Shown here one piece after another: positions 6,182-13,877 of a stretch of DNA of 21,737 bases. Under the pieces are notes generated by a model that was not told the DNA's origin, ran no database searches, and worked only from the letters and a program-made list of their open reading frames with translations. Position 1 is the first letter of the stretch; each line of letters begins with the position of its first letter. The position numbers and the translations under genes are program-made. Source of the DNA: Chitinophagaceae bacterium (GTDB lineage: Bacteria > Bacteroidota > Bacteroidia > Chitinophagales > Chitinophagaceae). The DNA lies in NCBI GenBank assembly GCA_016710165.1, contig JADJLJ010000009.1, positions 1-21,737 on the forward strand, read 5' to 3'.

Positions 6182-9087
6182 GGCCTTCCATAATCCTTTT
6201 CAGCCTGGCCGTTCTGTTGGCGCCGCTTTTTTTTAAAGCGGCAGCACAGCCCATCGGGTTCAGGTATTTCAAACTGGAAAAAGACAATAAGCCCGTTAAA
6301 ATAAATACCCTCTTCAAAAACCGGCAGGGCTATATTTATGCCGGTACCGATAACGGTGTTTATAAATTCGACGGGGAAAAATATACCCGGATAAATTTTG
6401 AGAACCCTGAGTATAACGATACTGCCACCGCCCTCTTCCAGGACCGGCAGTTGAGAACATGGGTGGGTTTTAAAAGCGGCCGCATCGCCAACATCCTCAA
6501 TAAAAAACTCGTCTACTTCAACCCCGAGGAAGGGTCACCCAAAAAAAGGATCACGGCATTCCTGCAGGATAAAGAAGATAACCTCTGGTTCTCCACCAAC
6601 GGCGAGGGCATCTATTTCACCAGGGGCAGGCACATATACCTCTTCAATGCAGAAGACGGACTGAGCGACCTGAACATAAGTACCATCACCCTGGCCGATA
6701 ATGGGGATGTACTGGCCGGCACCGACCAGGGCATCAATATCTGCAGCATCAGCAACGGCAAAAAGAATGTTTCGGTGATCGGCCCAAAGCTCGGACTGCC
6801 GGATTACATCGTTACTTCCATTGTGCCTGCAGACAAAAATATGTACTGGATCGGGTTACAGGACAAGGGATTTTGCCTCTACGACCATACCCATAAAAAG
6901 ATAAGCATTCCGCCCGCTGCACAAAACTGGAATTATGGACAGATCAATTCCCTGCTGAATGCACAGAATATGTTGTGGATCGCCACACATGATAACGGGC
7001 TGTACAAATATTCGTTCACGGCAAAGGAACTGGGTCCGGTGCCCCAGGTGAAAGCAGGCAATAAAATTGAAAGCCTGCTGCAGGATAACCAGGGAAATGT
7101 ATGGCTTACATCACCGGAACTGGGATTGATACGTACACCCGGAGAATTGCTGAAACTGGCCCCCATACCCGGCTCCCCTGTTTTTGAACACGTGCATGCC
7201 CTGCTCGCAGTAAAGAACGGCGATACCTGGCTGAATGATTACAACAACGACCTGCTGCGGGTTTACATGAATAACGGAACCTATGCCGCTCAAAAAATAA
7301 GCATACCCGTACTGAATGAAAAAACCGACATCACTTCCCTCTACCAGGATCCCAATGAGAACATATGGGTGGGATCGATGGGCCGTGGACTATTCATTAT
7401 TGATCCGCACAGTCTTCAGCAACGGGCATTTACGGAGAACCCGGTTTTTAAAAATGCCAGCATCCTCTCCATCAGCGGAAAAGGGAATACGGTGTTTGTA
7501 AGCAGCCTGGAAGGCACCATGGCCATTGACATCCGGCCGGAGAATATCAATATCGGCAAACCCTACCGTTTCATCAATTACGATAACTCAAGTACCGGCA
7601 CCAACTACATATATGCGGTGTACAAAGACAGCCGTAACCGGGTATGGTTTGCTACCGACGGCAACGGTCTGACCATGCTGCAGGACAGCGTTTTTTCCTA
7701 TTTCACCAAAAAAGACCAGATCAAAGACGAACACGTCTATTCCATCACCGAAGACCGGCAGGGCAATATATGGTTCAGTACAGCCAGTGCAGGCATTTAT
7801 AAGTACGACGGGAAGAAGTTCACCAATTACTCGATCAATGACGGCCTCAGCGACCTGAATATCTCCGTACTTAAAACAGACAATGCCGGCAACATCATCA
7901 TTGTTCACAAGCTGGGGCTCGATATCCTGAACCCGGTCACCGGCAATATCTCGTACCTGAACAGCAACCAGGGCATTGCAAAGATCAATGCCGAAGACCT
8001 GGGTGCCGTTACGCAGGATCATACAGGGCGGGTGATGCTGAGTACGGTTGATGGCATCCTGTCCTTTTCTTCTCCTTCCAATTCGCTGCAAAAACCCACC
8101 GCCGTTATTGAATCGGTGCAGTTGTTCTTAAAGGACATTGACGACGACCGCTCCAATGTATTCAGTCATGACGAGAATAATTTTACGTTCAACTATACCG
8201 GCCTGTATTATTCCGATCCCGGGCAGGTTTATTACCAATATAAACTGGAGGGACTCGACAGCAGCTGGGTGCTTACGAAAGACCGGAGCAAGAACTTTCC
8301 AAAACTGGAACCCGGCCATTATACGTTCCGCATCCGGTCTTCTTTGAACCGTAATTTTAAAAATGCGGATGAAGCATCCTACCCCTTTGTGATCAAACAG
8401 GCTTTTTATAAACGGGCATGGTTCATTACCCTGTGCATACTTATTGCCGCCGTACTGTTATACTGGTATATAAAGGGCCGGGAAGCTTCGCTGAAGAAAA
8501 TGGAAAGGCTCCGGCAGGAAAAAGTACAGTTCCAGTTTGAAGTGCTGCGTAACCAGGTGAATCCCCATTTCCTGTTCAACAGTTTCAACACGCTTATATC
8601 AACCATTGAAGATGATCCGAAGATGGCCGTTGAGTACGTGGAGCAGTTATCGGATTTTTTCCGGAACATCGTGAACTACCGCGACAAGGAGATCATTTCG
8701 CTCAAAGAAGAGACCGACCTGCTCGACATCTATTATTTCCTGCAGCAAAAACGCCACGGCAATAATATTGAGCTGAAGAGCAGCCTGACCGAACAGCAAA
8801 AGGCCCTGTATTTCATTCCGCCGCTTACCCTGCAGTTACTGATGGAGAATGCCATCAAGCACAATGCCATCTCCAAAGAGACAAAACTCATCATCAGCCT
8901 GGAGATAACGGAAGATGAATACCTGCAGGTAAAGAACAACATCCATGCCCGGATGAGCAAACAGGAAGGCTCCGGCATGGGCCTCCAGAACATTGTGAAC
9001 CGGTATACACTGCTCAGCAGCAAAAAAGTACAGATCAGCCATGATGAAAAATATTTCATAGTTTCATTACCCCTTTTAAAAAATTGA
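6178..9087 (+). CDS. Propeller-type sensor histidine kinase (Reg_prop, Y_Y_Y, LytS-like His kinase)
   Basis: This 969-residue protein begins with a signal peptide (residues 1-24, ending AAAQ). A long periplasmic region follows with repeated two-component-regulator propeller motifs such as DNGVYKFDGEKYTRI, EDNLWFSTNGEGIYF, ENIWVGSMGRGLFI, RNRVWFATDGNGLTML and GNIWFSTASAGIYKYDGKKF, enough for two propellers. A Y_Y_Y domain lies at about 660-735 (FNYTGLYYSDP...QYKLEGLDSSWV). One transmembrane helix is at 747-767. The cytoplasmic part is the His_kinase family of LytS type: NPHFLFNSFNTL with His797 as phosphoacceptor, the N-box MENAIKHN (Asn891) and the G-box GSGMGLQN (about 931-938). There is no fused receiver or AraC domain; the partner is the separate LytTR regulator 1 nt downstream. 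It should sense a periplasmic or surface ligand, possibly via the coupled YceI protein. Confidence 0.93.
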   Translation: MRPSIILFSLAVLLAPLFFKAAAQPIGFRYFKLEKDNKPVKINTLFKNRQGYIYAGTDNGVYKFDGEKYTRINFENPEYNDTATALFQDRQLRTWVGFKSGRIANILNKKLVYFNPEEGSPKKRITAFLQDKEDNLWFSTNGEGIYFTRGRHIYLFNAEDGLSDLNISTITLADNGDVLAGTDQGINICSISNGKKNVSVIGPKLGLPDYIVTSIVPADKNMYWIGLQDKGFCLYDHTHKKISIPPAAQNWNYGQINSLLNAQNMLWIATHDNGLYKYSFTAKELGPVPQVKAGNKIESLLQDNQGNVWLTSPELGLIRTPGELLKLAPIPGSPVFEHVHALLAVKNGDTWLNDYNNDLLRVYMNNGTYAAQKISIPVLNEKTDITSLYQDPNENIWVGSMGRGLFIIDPHSLQQRAFTENPVFKNASILSISGKGNTVFVSSLEGTMAIDIRPENINIGKPYRFINYDNSSTGTNYIYAVYKDSRNRVWFATDGNGLTMLQDSVFSYFTKKDQIKDEHVYSITEDRQGNIWFSTASAGIYKYDGKKFTNYSINDGLSDLNISVLKTDNAGNIIIVHKLGLDILNPVTGNISYLNSNQGIAKINAEDLGAVTQDHTGRVMLSTVDGILSFSSPSNSLQKPTAVIESVQLFLKDIDDDRSNVFSHDENNFTFNYTGLYYSDPGQVYYQYKLEGLDSSWVLTKDRSKNFPKLEPGHYTFRIRSSLNRNFKNADEASYPFVIKQAFYKRAWFITLCILIAAVLLYWYIKGREASLKKMERLRQEKVQFQFEVLRNQVNPHFLFNSFNTLISTIEDDPKMAVEYVEQLSDFFRNIVNYRDKEIISLKEETDLLDIYYFLQQKRHGNNIELKSSLTEQQKALYFIPPLTLQLLMENAIKHNAISKETKLIISLEITEDEYLQVKNNIHARMSKQEGSGMGLQNIVNRYTLLSSKKVQISHDEKYFIVSLPLLKN

Positions 9088-9088
9088 T

Positions 9089-9862
9089 ATGCTAAAGATA
9101 TTGATCATAGAAGACGAGGAACCGGCAGCAAAACGCCTGCAGAAAATGATACGGGAAGCTGAACCCGGTGTGGAACTGCTTGGCGCCATACCCAGTGTGT
9201 TGGAGGCCTTAAAATGGTTTGCAGAACATGCGGAACCGGATCTTATCTTTTCCGACATCCAGCTGGCCGATGGCACCAGCTTTGACATCTTTAAGGAAGT
9301 AAAGATCAACTGCCCTGTGATATTCGTCACTGCCTACGACCAGTATGCCATTGAAGCATTTAAACTGAACAGTGTTGACTATCTTCTAAAACCGTTAAAA
9401 AAAGACGAGTTGCTTGCAGCCATCAATAAATTCAGGGCCACCCGGCCCGCTGCCCCGCCACCGCTCGATATAAACAAACTGCTGCAGGCCTATGCCCCGC
9501 AAAACCAGTCGTACAAAACAAGGTTCATTGTACGGTATGGTGAGCATATCAAGACCATCCAGACAGAAGACATCGCTTATTTTAATACAGAAGACAAGGT
9601 CAATTTTCTCACCAGCTTTGAAGGCAGGCGTTTTGCCATCGACTTTAACCTGGATCACCTGGAAGCACAGCTTGACCCGAAGGTATTCTTCCGCATCAAC
9701 CGGCAGTTCATCGTTTCCATACGGTCCATTGCCGAAATGTTTGCATACACCAAGGGCCGGGTATTGATAAAACTCAATCCTGCTTCAAAACACGAGACCA
9801 TCGTAAGTACTGAGCGGTCGGCCGACTTTAAGATATGGCTTGATGGAGGCAGTGTGAAATAG
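9089..9862 (+). CDS. LytTR-family response regulator
   Basis: The 257-residue regulator has an N-terminal receiver domain (residues 2-115) with the acidic pair in IIEDEEP, phospho-acceptor Asp56 in IFSDIQL, Thr81 in FVTAYDQ and Lys101 in LLKPLKK. After a Pro-rich linker (118-126) it carries a LytTR DNA-binding domain (about 144-254) with RFIVRYGEHIKTIQTEDIAYF and FFRINRQFIVSIRSI. It starts 1 nt after the kinase stop, so the two form one translational unit. LytTR regulators usually bind paired direct repeats upstream of few targets. The envelope genes at 2329-5419 and the operon itself are obvious candidates, but I could not see a convincing repeated site there. Confidence 0.94.
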   Translation: MLKILIIEDEEPAAKRLQKMIREAEPGVELLGAIPSVLEALKWFAEHAEPDLIFSDIQLADGTSFDIFKEVKINCPVIFVTAYDQYAIEAFKLNSVDYLLKPLKKDELLAAINKFRATRPAAPPPLDINKLLQAYAPQNQSYKTRFIVRYGEHIKTIQTEDIAYFNTEDKVNFLTSFEGRRFAIDFNLDHLEAQLDPKVFFRINRQFIVSIRSIAEMFAYTKGRVLIKLNPASKHETIVSTERSADFKIWLDGGSVK

Positions 9863-9885
9863 GGCGGATCATTCTTTTCAACACC

Positions 9886-9985
9886 GCCGCTGTATGGCCT
9901 CCGGCCAATATATTTAATAACCACAGATAGCCACAGATTGGTTACACAGATTTGCACAGATTCACCGCCCAGGTTTGTGGCTCAC
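9886..9985. repeat. Fragments of dispersed blocks A and B
   Basis: CGCCGCTGTATGGCCTCCGG near 9886-9905 matches the end of block A at 1966-1984. It is followed by CCACAGATAGCCACAGATTG and CACAGATTTGCACAGATT, which belong to the CCACAGAT hairpin family (block B). This marks the right-hand repeat boundary of the cytochrome/YceI/kinase module. Confidence 0.65.
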
Positions 9986-9991
9986 CAACCT

Positions 9992-10654
9992 CACTCCCCT
10001 GGTCGGTGTCCTCACCGACCGGAACGATCATTTAAATTTTATACCCCGATTCACTCCCCTGGTCGGTGTCCTCACCGGCCGGAACGATCATTTAAATTTT
10101 ACACCCCACTTCACTCCCCTGGTCGGTGTCCTCACCGGCCGGAATGATCATTTAAATTTTCACCCCGCTTCCGGTCGGTGTCCTCACCGACCGGAACGCT
10201 TTAAATTTTATACCCTTCATCCGGTTGGTGTCCTCACCGGCCGGAATGATCTTTAAATTTTATACCCCACTTCACTCGGTCGGTGTCCTCACCGCGGAAT
10301 GATCATTTAAATTTACACCCCCTGGTCGGTGTCCTCACCGACCGGAATGATCATTTAAATTTTACACCCGCTTCACTCCTGGTCGGTGTCCTCCCACCGG
10401 AATGACATTTAAATTTTACACCCCACCATCCCGGTCGGTGTCCTCACCGACCGGAATGATCATTTAAATTTTACACCCGCTTCACTCCCCTGGTCGGTGT
10501 CCTCACCGACCGGAATGATCATTTAAATTTTACACCCCACCTCACTCCCCTGGTCGGTGTCCTCACCGACCGGAATGATCATTTAAATTTTACACCCGCT
10601 TCACTCCCCTGGTCGGTGTCCTCACCGACCGGAACGATCATTAAATTTTACACT
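9992..10654. repeat. Tandem array of 12 hairpin units (about 58 bp each)
   Basis: Twelve copies of a hairpin GGTCGGTG-TCCT-CACCGACC begin at 10001, 10061, 10121, 10173, 10223, 10278, 10324, 10381, 10433, 10492, 10552 and 10611, so spacing runs from 46 to 60 bp. Most are followed by CGGAATGATCATTTAAATTTTAC, given here as pieces CGGAATGATC and ATTTAAATTTTAC, then ACCCC and CTTCACTCCCCT. Copies 6 and 8 have damaged right arms and copies 4-8 have shortened linkers, while 9-12 are nearly identical, as expected for recent tandem expansion. Two further single copies lie at 1863 and 2032. Unlike a CRISPR array, the segments between hairpins are conserved. No gene is seen from 9863 to 11317. Confidence 0.9.
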
Positions 10655-10658
10655 CCCA

Positions 10659-10822
10659 CTTGAACATTGATCATTGGACATTGAATATTGAGCATTCCTT
10701 TCCTTCGCCGCTGTATGACCTCCGGCCAACAAATTTAATACCCACAGATAGCCACAGGTTGATTCACAGATTTTCTGTGGCCATCTGTGAAAATGATCTG
10801 CGTAGATCTGTGGTTAATTCAC
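10659..10822. repeat. Right copy of composite block A plus block B hairpin
   Basis: From the last hairpin (10611) through about 10731 the sequence repeats 1863-1990 almost word for word: the CTTGAACATTGATCATTG words, GACATTGAATATTGAG, CATTCCTTTCC, CGCCG, TGTATG and CTCCGG. It is followed by a block B hairpin (about 10742-10814) with ends CCACAGAT and ATCTGTGG and the same TTAATTC flank as the copies at 2169-2188 and 15222-15240. Confidence 0.75.
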
Positions 10823-11039
10823 CCCATTCAGCATTAAAAAATACCGGTTCGGCTTCTTTCATTTCCCAAAGCATTATTACCGGCGGATATTTATACAGTA
10901 AATCTTTTGAACAGTAAATGACCAACCAGGAAACCAACAGGGGCCCGTTTTAAAATCCGAATATGCTGTTACCCTATATACTTTACTAAACAGGGATCCG
11001 CTTTACTGTCTGAAGAGTTTCATAAGCGTTTGTTTTGCG

Positions 11040-11064
11040 ACCGCAGCACCAGCCATGCTGCGGT
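11040..11064. other. Perfect 9-bp hairpin in the phoH upstream region
   Basis: ACCGCAGCA (11040-11048) and TGCTGCGGT (11056-11064) are exact complements with a 7-nt loop. No T-tract follows on either strand, so it is not a standard terminator. The surrounding 10823-11170 has no gene I can support. Confidence 0.5.
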
Positions 11065-11176
11065 TCACTATTAAAGCATACCTGTTTATCGTATTCAATA
11101 ACAGGTAACTCCTATTTGTTAAATCTTAATTCCCGGAAAACTTTTCCACCAAAAAAACGTTATGTGTATAAGTAAG

Positions 11177-11210
11177 TTTGTAATGTATTAATCTCAATTC
11201 ATTACATTTG
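11177..11210 (+). promoter_or_regulatory. Candidate Bacteroidota sigma-A promoter for phoH
   Basis: TTTG at 11177-11180 and TACATTTG at 11203-11210 match the Bacteroidota -33 TTTG and -7 TAnnTTTG elements with 22 nt between. This lies within the 17-23 nt spacing known from Flavobacterium promoters. Transcription would start near 11217, giving a leader of about 100 nt before phoH. Confidence 0.45.
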
Positions 11211-11317
11211 AAAAGAGATGCGTTAGTAAGTGCCCTTTGAATGTAATTGATAACAGAACGCTGCTATGTATGCCCCGAACATACGCATGACAGAAACAGC
11301 GCAAAAACTAAAATCCA

Positions 11318-12298
11318 TTGACAGAAGCGATCATTAACCTCGAAACCGTAAACCCTATCGAATTTTTTGGAGTAAACAACGGTAAGCTCGACATCTTAAA
11401 AAAGAAATTCCCCCTTTTAAAAATTCTCAGCCGCGGCACCCAGATCAAACTGAGCGGCGCCCCCGAACAGATCGAAGGGGCCCGGGAAAAGATCGACCTC
11501 ATACTCCGCTACCTGGAACGAAACGGCCACATGAGCGCCAACTATTTTGAACAGATACTCGGCGGTGATGATGAGCGGGTGATCGATAATTTCATTGACC
11601 GGAACCCCAACGATGTACTCGTATTTGGCCCCAACGGAAAGACCGTGAGGGCACGTACCGCCAACCAGAAAAGGATGGTGGAAGCCTGCGACAAGAACGA
11701 TGTGGTGTTTGCCATCGGGCCTGCCGGTACCGGCAAGACCTATACCGCCGTTGCACTCGCCGTTCGGGCATTAAAGAATAAACTGGTAAAAAAGATCATC
11801 CTTACCCGCCCGGCTGTGGAAGCAGGCGAAAGCCTTGGTTTCCTGCCCGGCGACCTGAAAGAAAAGATCGACCCATATTTAAGGCCCCTATATGATGCAC
11901 TGGATGACATGATCCCTGCCGACAAACTCGGCTACTATATGAGCACCCGTACCATTGAGATAGCACCCCTGGCATATATGCGTGGCCGCACACTCGATAA
12001 TGCATTCATCATACTGGATGAAGCACAGAACACCAACGACCTGCAGGTAAAAATGTTCCTGACAAGGATCGGACCCAATGCAAAAGCCATCATCACCGGC
12101 GATCCCACACAGATCGACCTGCCCAAGAACCAGACCAGTGGCCTGTTCAAAGCCACCCGTATCCTGAGGAATATCGAAGGCATTGCCCATATTGAACTGG
12201 ATGAGGAAGACGTAGTAAGGCATCGCCTGGTAAAACAGATCATCAAAGCCTATAATAAGGAAGACGATAAAAGTACTGAGCAAAAAAAAGGATCCTAA
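11318..12298 (+). CDS. phoH: PhoH-like ATPase
   Basis: The 326-residue protein has the PhoH architecture. Residues 1-75 form a KH-like N-terminal region (LKILSRGTQIKLSGAPEQIE). The P-loop ATPase core has Walker A GPAGTGKT (134-141) and Walker B IILDEAQNT (231-239), followed by the conserved AIITGDPTQIDLP. Family members are cytoplasmic ATPases related to the helicase superfamily and linked to RNA metabolism. The start is TTG at 11318: MTEAIINLETVNPIEFFGVNN is the normal N-terminus of Bacteroidota PhoH proteins, and there is no in-frame ATG nearby upstream. An ATG at 11287 opens a different, 16-codon frame that overlaps the TTG. A terminator follows, so the gene is probably monocistronic. Confidence 0.93.
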   Translation: MTEAIINLETVNPIEFFGVNNGKLDILKKKFPLLKILSRGTQIKLSGAPEQIEGAREKIDLILRYLERNGHMSANYFEQILGGDDERVIDNFIDRNPNDVLVFGPNGKTVRARTANQKRMVEACDKNDVVFAIGPAGTGKTYTAVALAVRALKNKLVKKIILTRPAVEAGESLGFLPGDLKEKIDPYLRPLYDALDDMIPADKLGYYMSTRTIEIAPLAYMRGRTLDNAFIILDEAQNTNDLQVKMFLTRIGPNAKAIITGDPTQIDLPKNQTSGLFKATRILRNIEGIAHIELDEEDVVRHRLVKQIIKAYNKEDDKSTEQKKGS

Positions 12299-12328
12299 CC
12301 CTTTAAACACTGCTAACCCCTGCCATAC

Positions 12329-12362
12329 ATCAGGCGACCTTTGCGTTGCCTGATTTTTTTTG
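12329..12362 (+). terminator. Rho-independent terminator of phoH
   Basis: ATCAGGC (12329-12335) pairs with GCCTGAT (12348-12354) around a 12-nt loop, followed directly by a run of eight T. It lies 30 nt after the phoH stop. Confidence 0.85.
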
Positions 12363-12392
12363 CATAAAAACGGTGGAATCCGGTTAAATTTG
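12359..12392 (+). promoter_or_regulatory. Candidate Bacteroidota promoter for the lipoprotein gene
   Basis: TTTG (12359-12362) and TAAATTTG (12385-12392) match the -33/-7 consensus with 22 nt between, the same spacing as the phoH candidate. The -7 element is 25 nt before the ATG. The upstream box overlaps the T-tract of the phoH terminator. Confidence 0.5.
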
Positions 12393-12417
12393 CGTTCACC
12401 AATTAAACACCCGGTCT

Positions 12418-13002
12418 ATGAAGAAGATCATTTTTATCCTGGCCATTGCCACCAGCCTTGCCGCCTGCAACAGCAACGATGCCGGCCCCTCCACCTCCTC
12501 ACCCACTGCCACCATCGACGGCATGTTCAATGCCATGAAGAACGGGCAGATAGATGACTTTAAAAAATTCATCACAAAAAATGATGCCGCCATGATCGAG
12601 GAAGGGATGCGGCTCGCCAACAGCATCGATTCCAATCTCGTTAAAAAGGCAAAAGAAACCATGGCGGATGAGTTCAAAGAAAAAGTAAAGAATGTTTCCT
12701 ATAAACTGAAGAATGAAAAGATCGACGGCGACAATGCCACCGTGGATGCCGAAGTGACCGAGAACGGCAAGACCGAAACACATGCTTTTAACCTGGTGAA
12801 GGAAGACGGCGCCTGGAAGATCGCCCTCAGCAAATCGGGCGACGGCATGTTCAACAGCATGAAGGGAGACAGGGGCCCCGGCGAACCCGACCTGAAAGAG
12901 GCAATGGAAAAACTGAATAAAATGGATAAGGATACCTTGAAAATGCTGATGGAGAAAGCCAGCCAGGTACTGGATTCCATTAAAGCAAAAAAGACGAACT
13001 AA
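12418..13002 (+). CDS. DUF4878-like lipoprotein
   Basis: The 194-residue protein starts with a lipoprotein signal peptide (MKKIIFILAIATSLAAC, lipobox Cys17), then a Ser/Thr/Pro linker and an NTF2-like domain of the DUF4878 type at about residues 30-145. This shows TATIDGMFNAMKNGQIDDFKKF, a middle VKNVSYKLKNEKIDGDNATV, and the family-like ending FNLVKEDGAWKIAL. A charged helical tail (150-194, KEAMEKLNKMDKDTLKMLMEKA) extends beyond the domain. It should be anchored to a periplasm-facing membrane. The function of the family is unknown. It has its own promoter-like element and is closed by a strong terminator. Confidence 0.82.
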   Translation: MKKIIFILAIATSLAACNSNDAGPSTSSPTATIDGMFNAMKNGQIDDFKKFITKNDAAMIEEGMRLANSIDSNLVKKAKETMADEFKEKVKNVSYKLKNEKIDGDNATVDAEVTENGKTETHAFNLVKEDGAWKIALSKSGDGMFNSMKGDRGPGEPDLKEAMEKLNKMDKDTLKMLMEKASQVLDSIKAKKTN

Positions 13003-13012
13003 TTACCCCGGC

Positions 13013-13053
13013 ATAAAAAAAAGCATCCGCCAGCCGGCGGATGCTTTTTTTTA
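13013..13053. terminator. Strong bidirectional-looking terminator
   Basis: The perfect 9-bp stem GCATCCGCC (13023-13031) / GGCGGATGC (13036-13044) has an AGCC loop. It is flanked by a run of eight or more A on the left and eight T on the right, so the base-paired region can extend into the A/T tracts and it could act in either direction. It ends the lipoprotein gene. Confidence 0.9.
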
Positions 13054-13083
13054 TGCTTAGGGGAAAGATGTTTAACTTTAACC

Positions 13084-13490
13084 ATGCTTAAAAAATACTG
13101 ACGGGTATCCTCCTTGCCGCTGCGGTCATTGCCTGCAACAGCCCGGCAAAAAAAATACCCGTAACCGACGTGGAAGTGGCCACCAGCTTTGTACGCAACA
13201 TACTGGACAATAAATTTGACGAGGCCGAAAAATACCTGCTGCGGGATGAGATCAACCTGGAATTATTCAACCGGTTCAGGAACCAGTACAGCTCACAGAA
13301 AAAAGAAGTGCTTGAAAAATACAAAGATGCTGATATCCTCGTGAACGAGACCAGCTATATTACCGACAGCATCTACATCTTTAATTACAGCAACAGCTAT
13401 GCCCGGGAACTGAAGAATAAAATAAAATTGGTACGGGTCAACGGCAAATGGCTGGTTGACTTTCAGTATACTTTTTCAGGAAATTTATAG
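13084..13490 (+). CDS. DUF4878-like lipoprotein, frameshifted in a poly-A run at its start
   Basis: The body of the gene (frame ending at 13490) encodes an NTF2-like, DUF4878-type domain: VEVATSFVRNILDNKFDEAEKYLL through LVRVNGKWLVDFQYTFSG. Upstream of the first in-frame start-like codon (GTG 13170) the same frame reads KILTGILLAAAVIACNSPAKK, an obvious lipoprotein signal peptide. It lacks its Met because the ATG at 13084 (ATG CTT AAA AAA) is one base out of frame. Adding one A to the A6 run at 13090-13095 would give MLKKILTGILLAAAVIAC, so a single deletion, sequencing error or slippage site explains the break. A GTG start at 13170 would make a cytoplasmic fragment and is less likely to be the original gene. 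It lies 8 nt upstream of crcB. Confidence 0.78.
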
Positions 13491-13498
13491 ATCAGCCG

Positions 13499-13867
13499 AT
13501 GCTTAAAAATCTTTTACTCGTTGGTTTGGGAGGCGGACTGGGTTCGGTATTGCGTTACGGCACTTCGCTGCTGATGAATACAAAACTGTTTCCCTGGGCA
13601 ACCCTGGCCGTGAACATCACCGGGAGCCTGGTCATCGGGATCGTTTTTGCACTAAGTATCCGGCAGGAACCATTGACCGATAACTGGAAACTGTTCCTGG
13701 CAACCGGTATCTGCGGCGGCTTCACCACCTTCTCGGCCTTTTCACTGGAGAACATGGGACTGCTGCAAAGCGGTAAATACGGGATGGCCATCGCTTATAT
13801 TATTGCAAGTATCATCCTGGGAACAGCAGCAACTTTTTTGGGATACCATCTGGCGATCAAGAATTAA
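13499..13867 (+). CDS. crcB: CrcB/FluC fluoride ion channel
   Basis: The 122-residue hydrophobic protein has four predicted membrane helices and the CrcB signature: GLGSVLRYG (13-21), the conserved Asn39 in LAVNITGSLVIG, and CGGFTTFSAFSLE (72-84), which holds the Phe-box and pore residues. Family members work as dual-topology dimers in the inner membrane and export fluoride. The length is typical. It starts 8 nt after the frameshifted lipoprotein gene and is probably co-transcribed with it. I see no fluoride riboswitch in the short gap or directly before the lipoprotein gene. A 7-bp tandem repeat follows. Confidence 0.94.
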   Translation: MLKNLLLVGLGGGLGSVLRYGTSLLMNTKLFPWATLAVNITGSLVIGIVFALSIRQEPLTDNWKLFLATGICGGFTTFSAFSLENMGLLQSGKYGMAIAYIIASIILGTAATFLGYHLAIKN

Positions 13868-13877
13868 GCGACCTAAC

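Noticed and set aside
9938..10256. ORFs encoding repeated SPGRCPHRPE or TPLVGVLTGRND units
   Set aside because: They are translations of the hairpin array in two frames; units change frame with linker length and there is no start context or domain.
9992..10654. CRISPR array
   Set aside because: The segments between the hairpins are conserved, not unique spacers, spacing varies from 46 to 60 bp, and no cas genes are nearby.
11888..12310. 140-residue minus-strand ORF
   Set aside because: Antisense shadow of phoH, which has complete Walker motifs in the + frame.
13499..13867. Fluoride riboswitch controlling crcB
   Set aside because: Only 8 nt separate crcB from the preceding gene, and I could not recognise the riboswitch fold upstream of that gene either.
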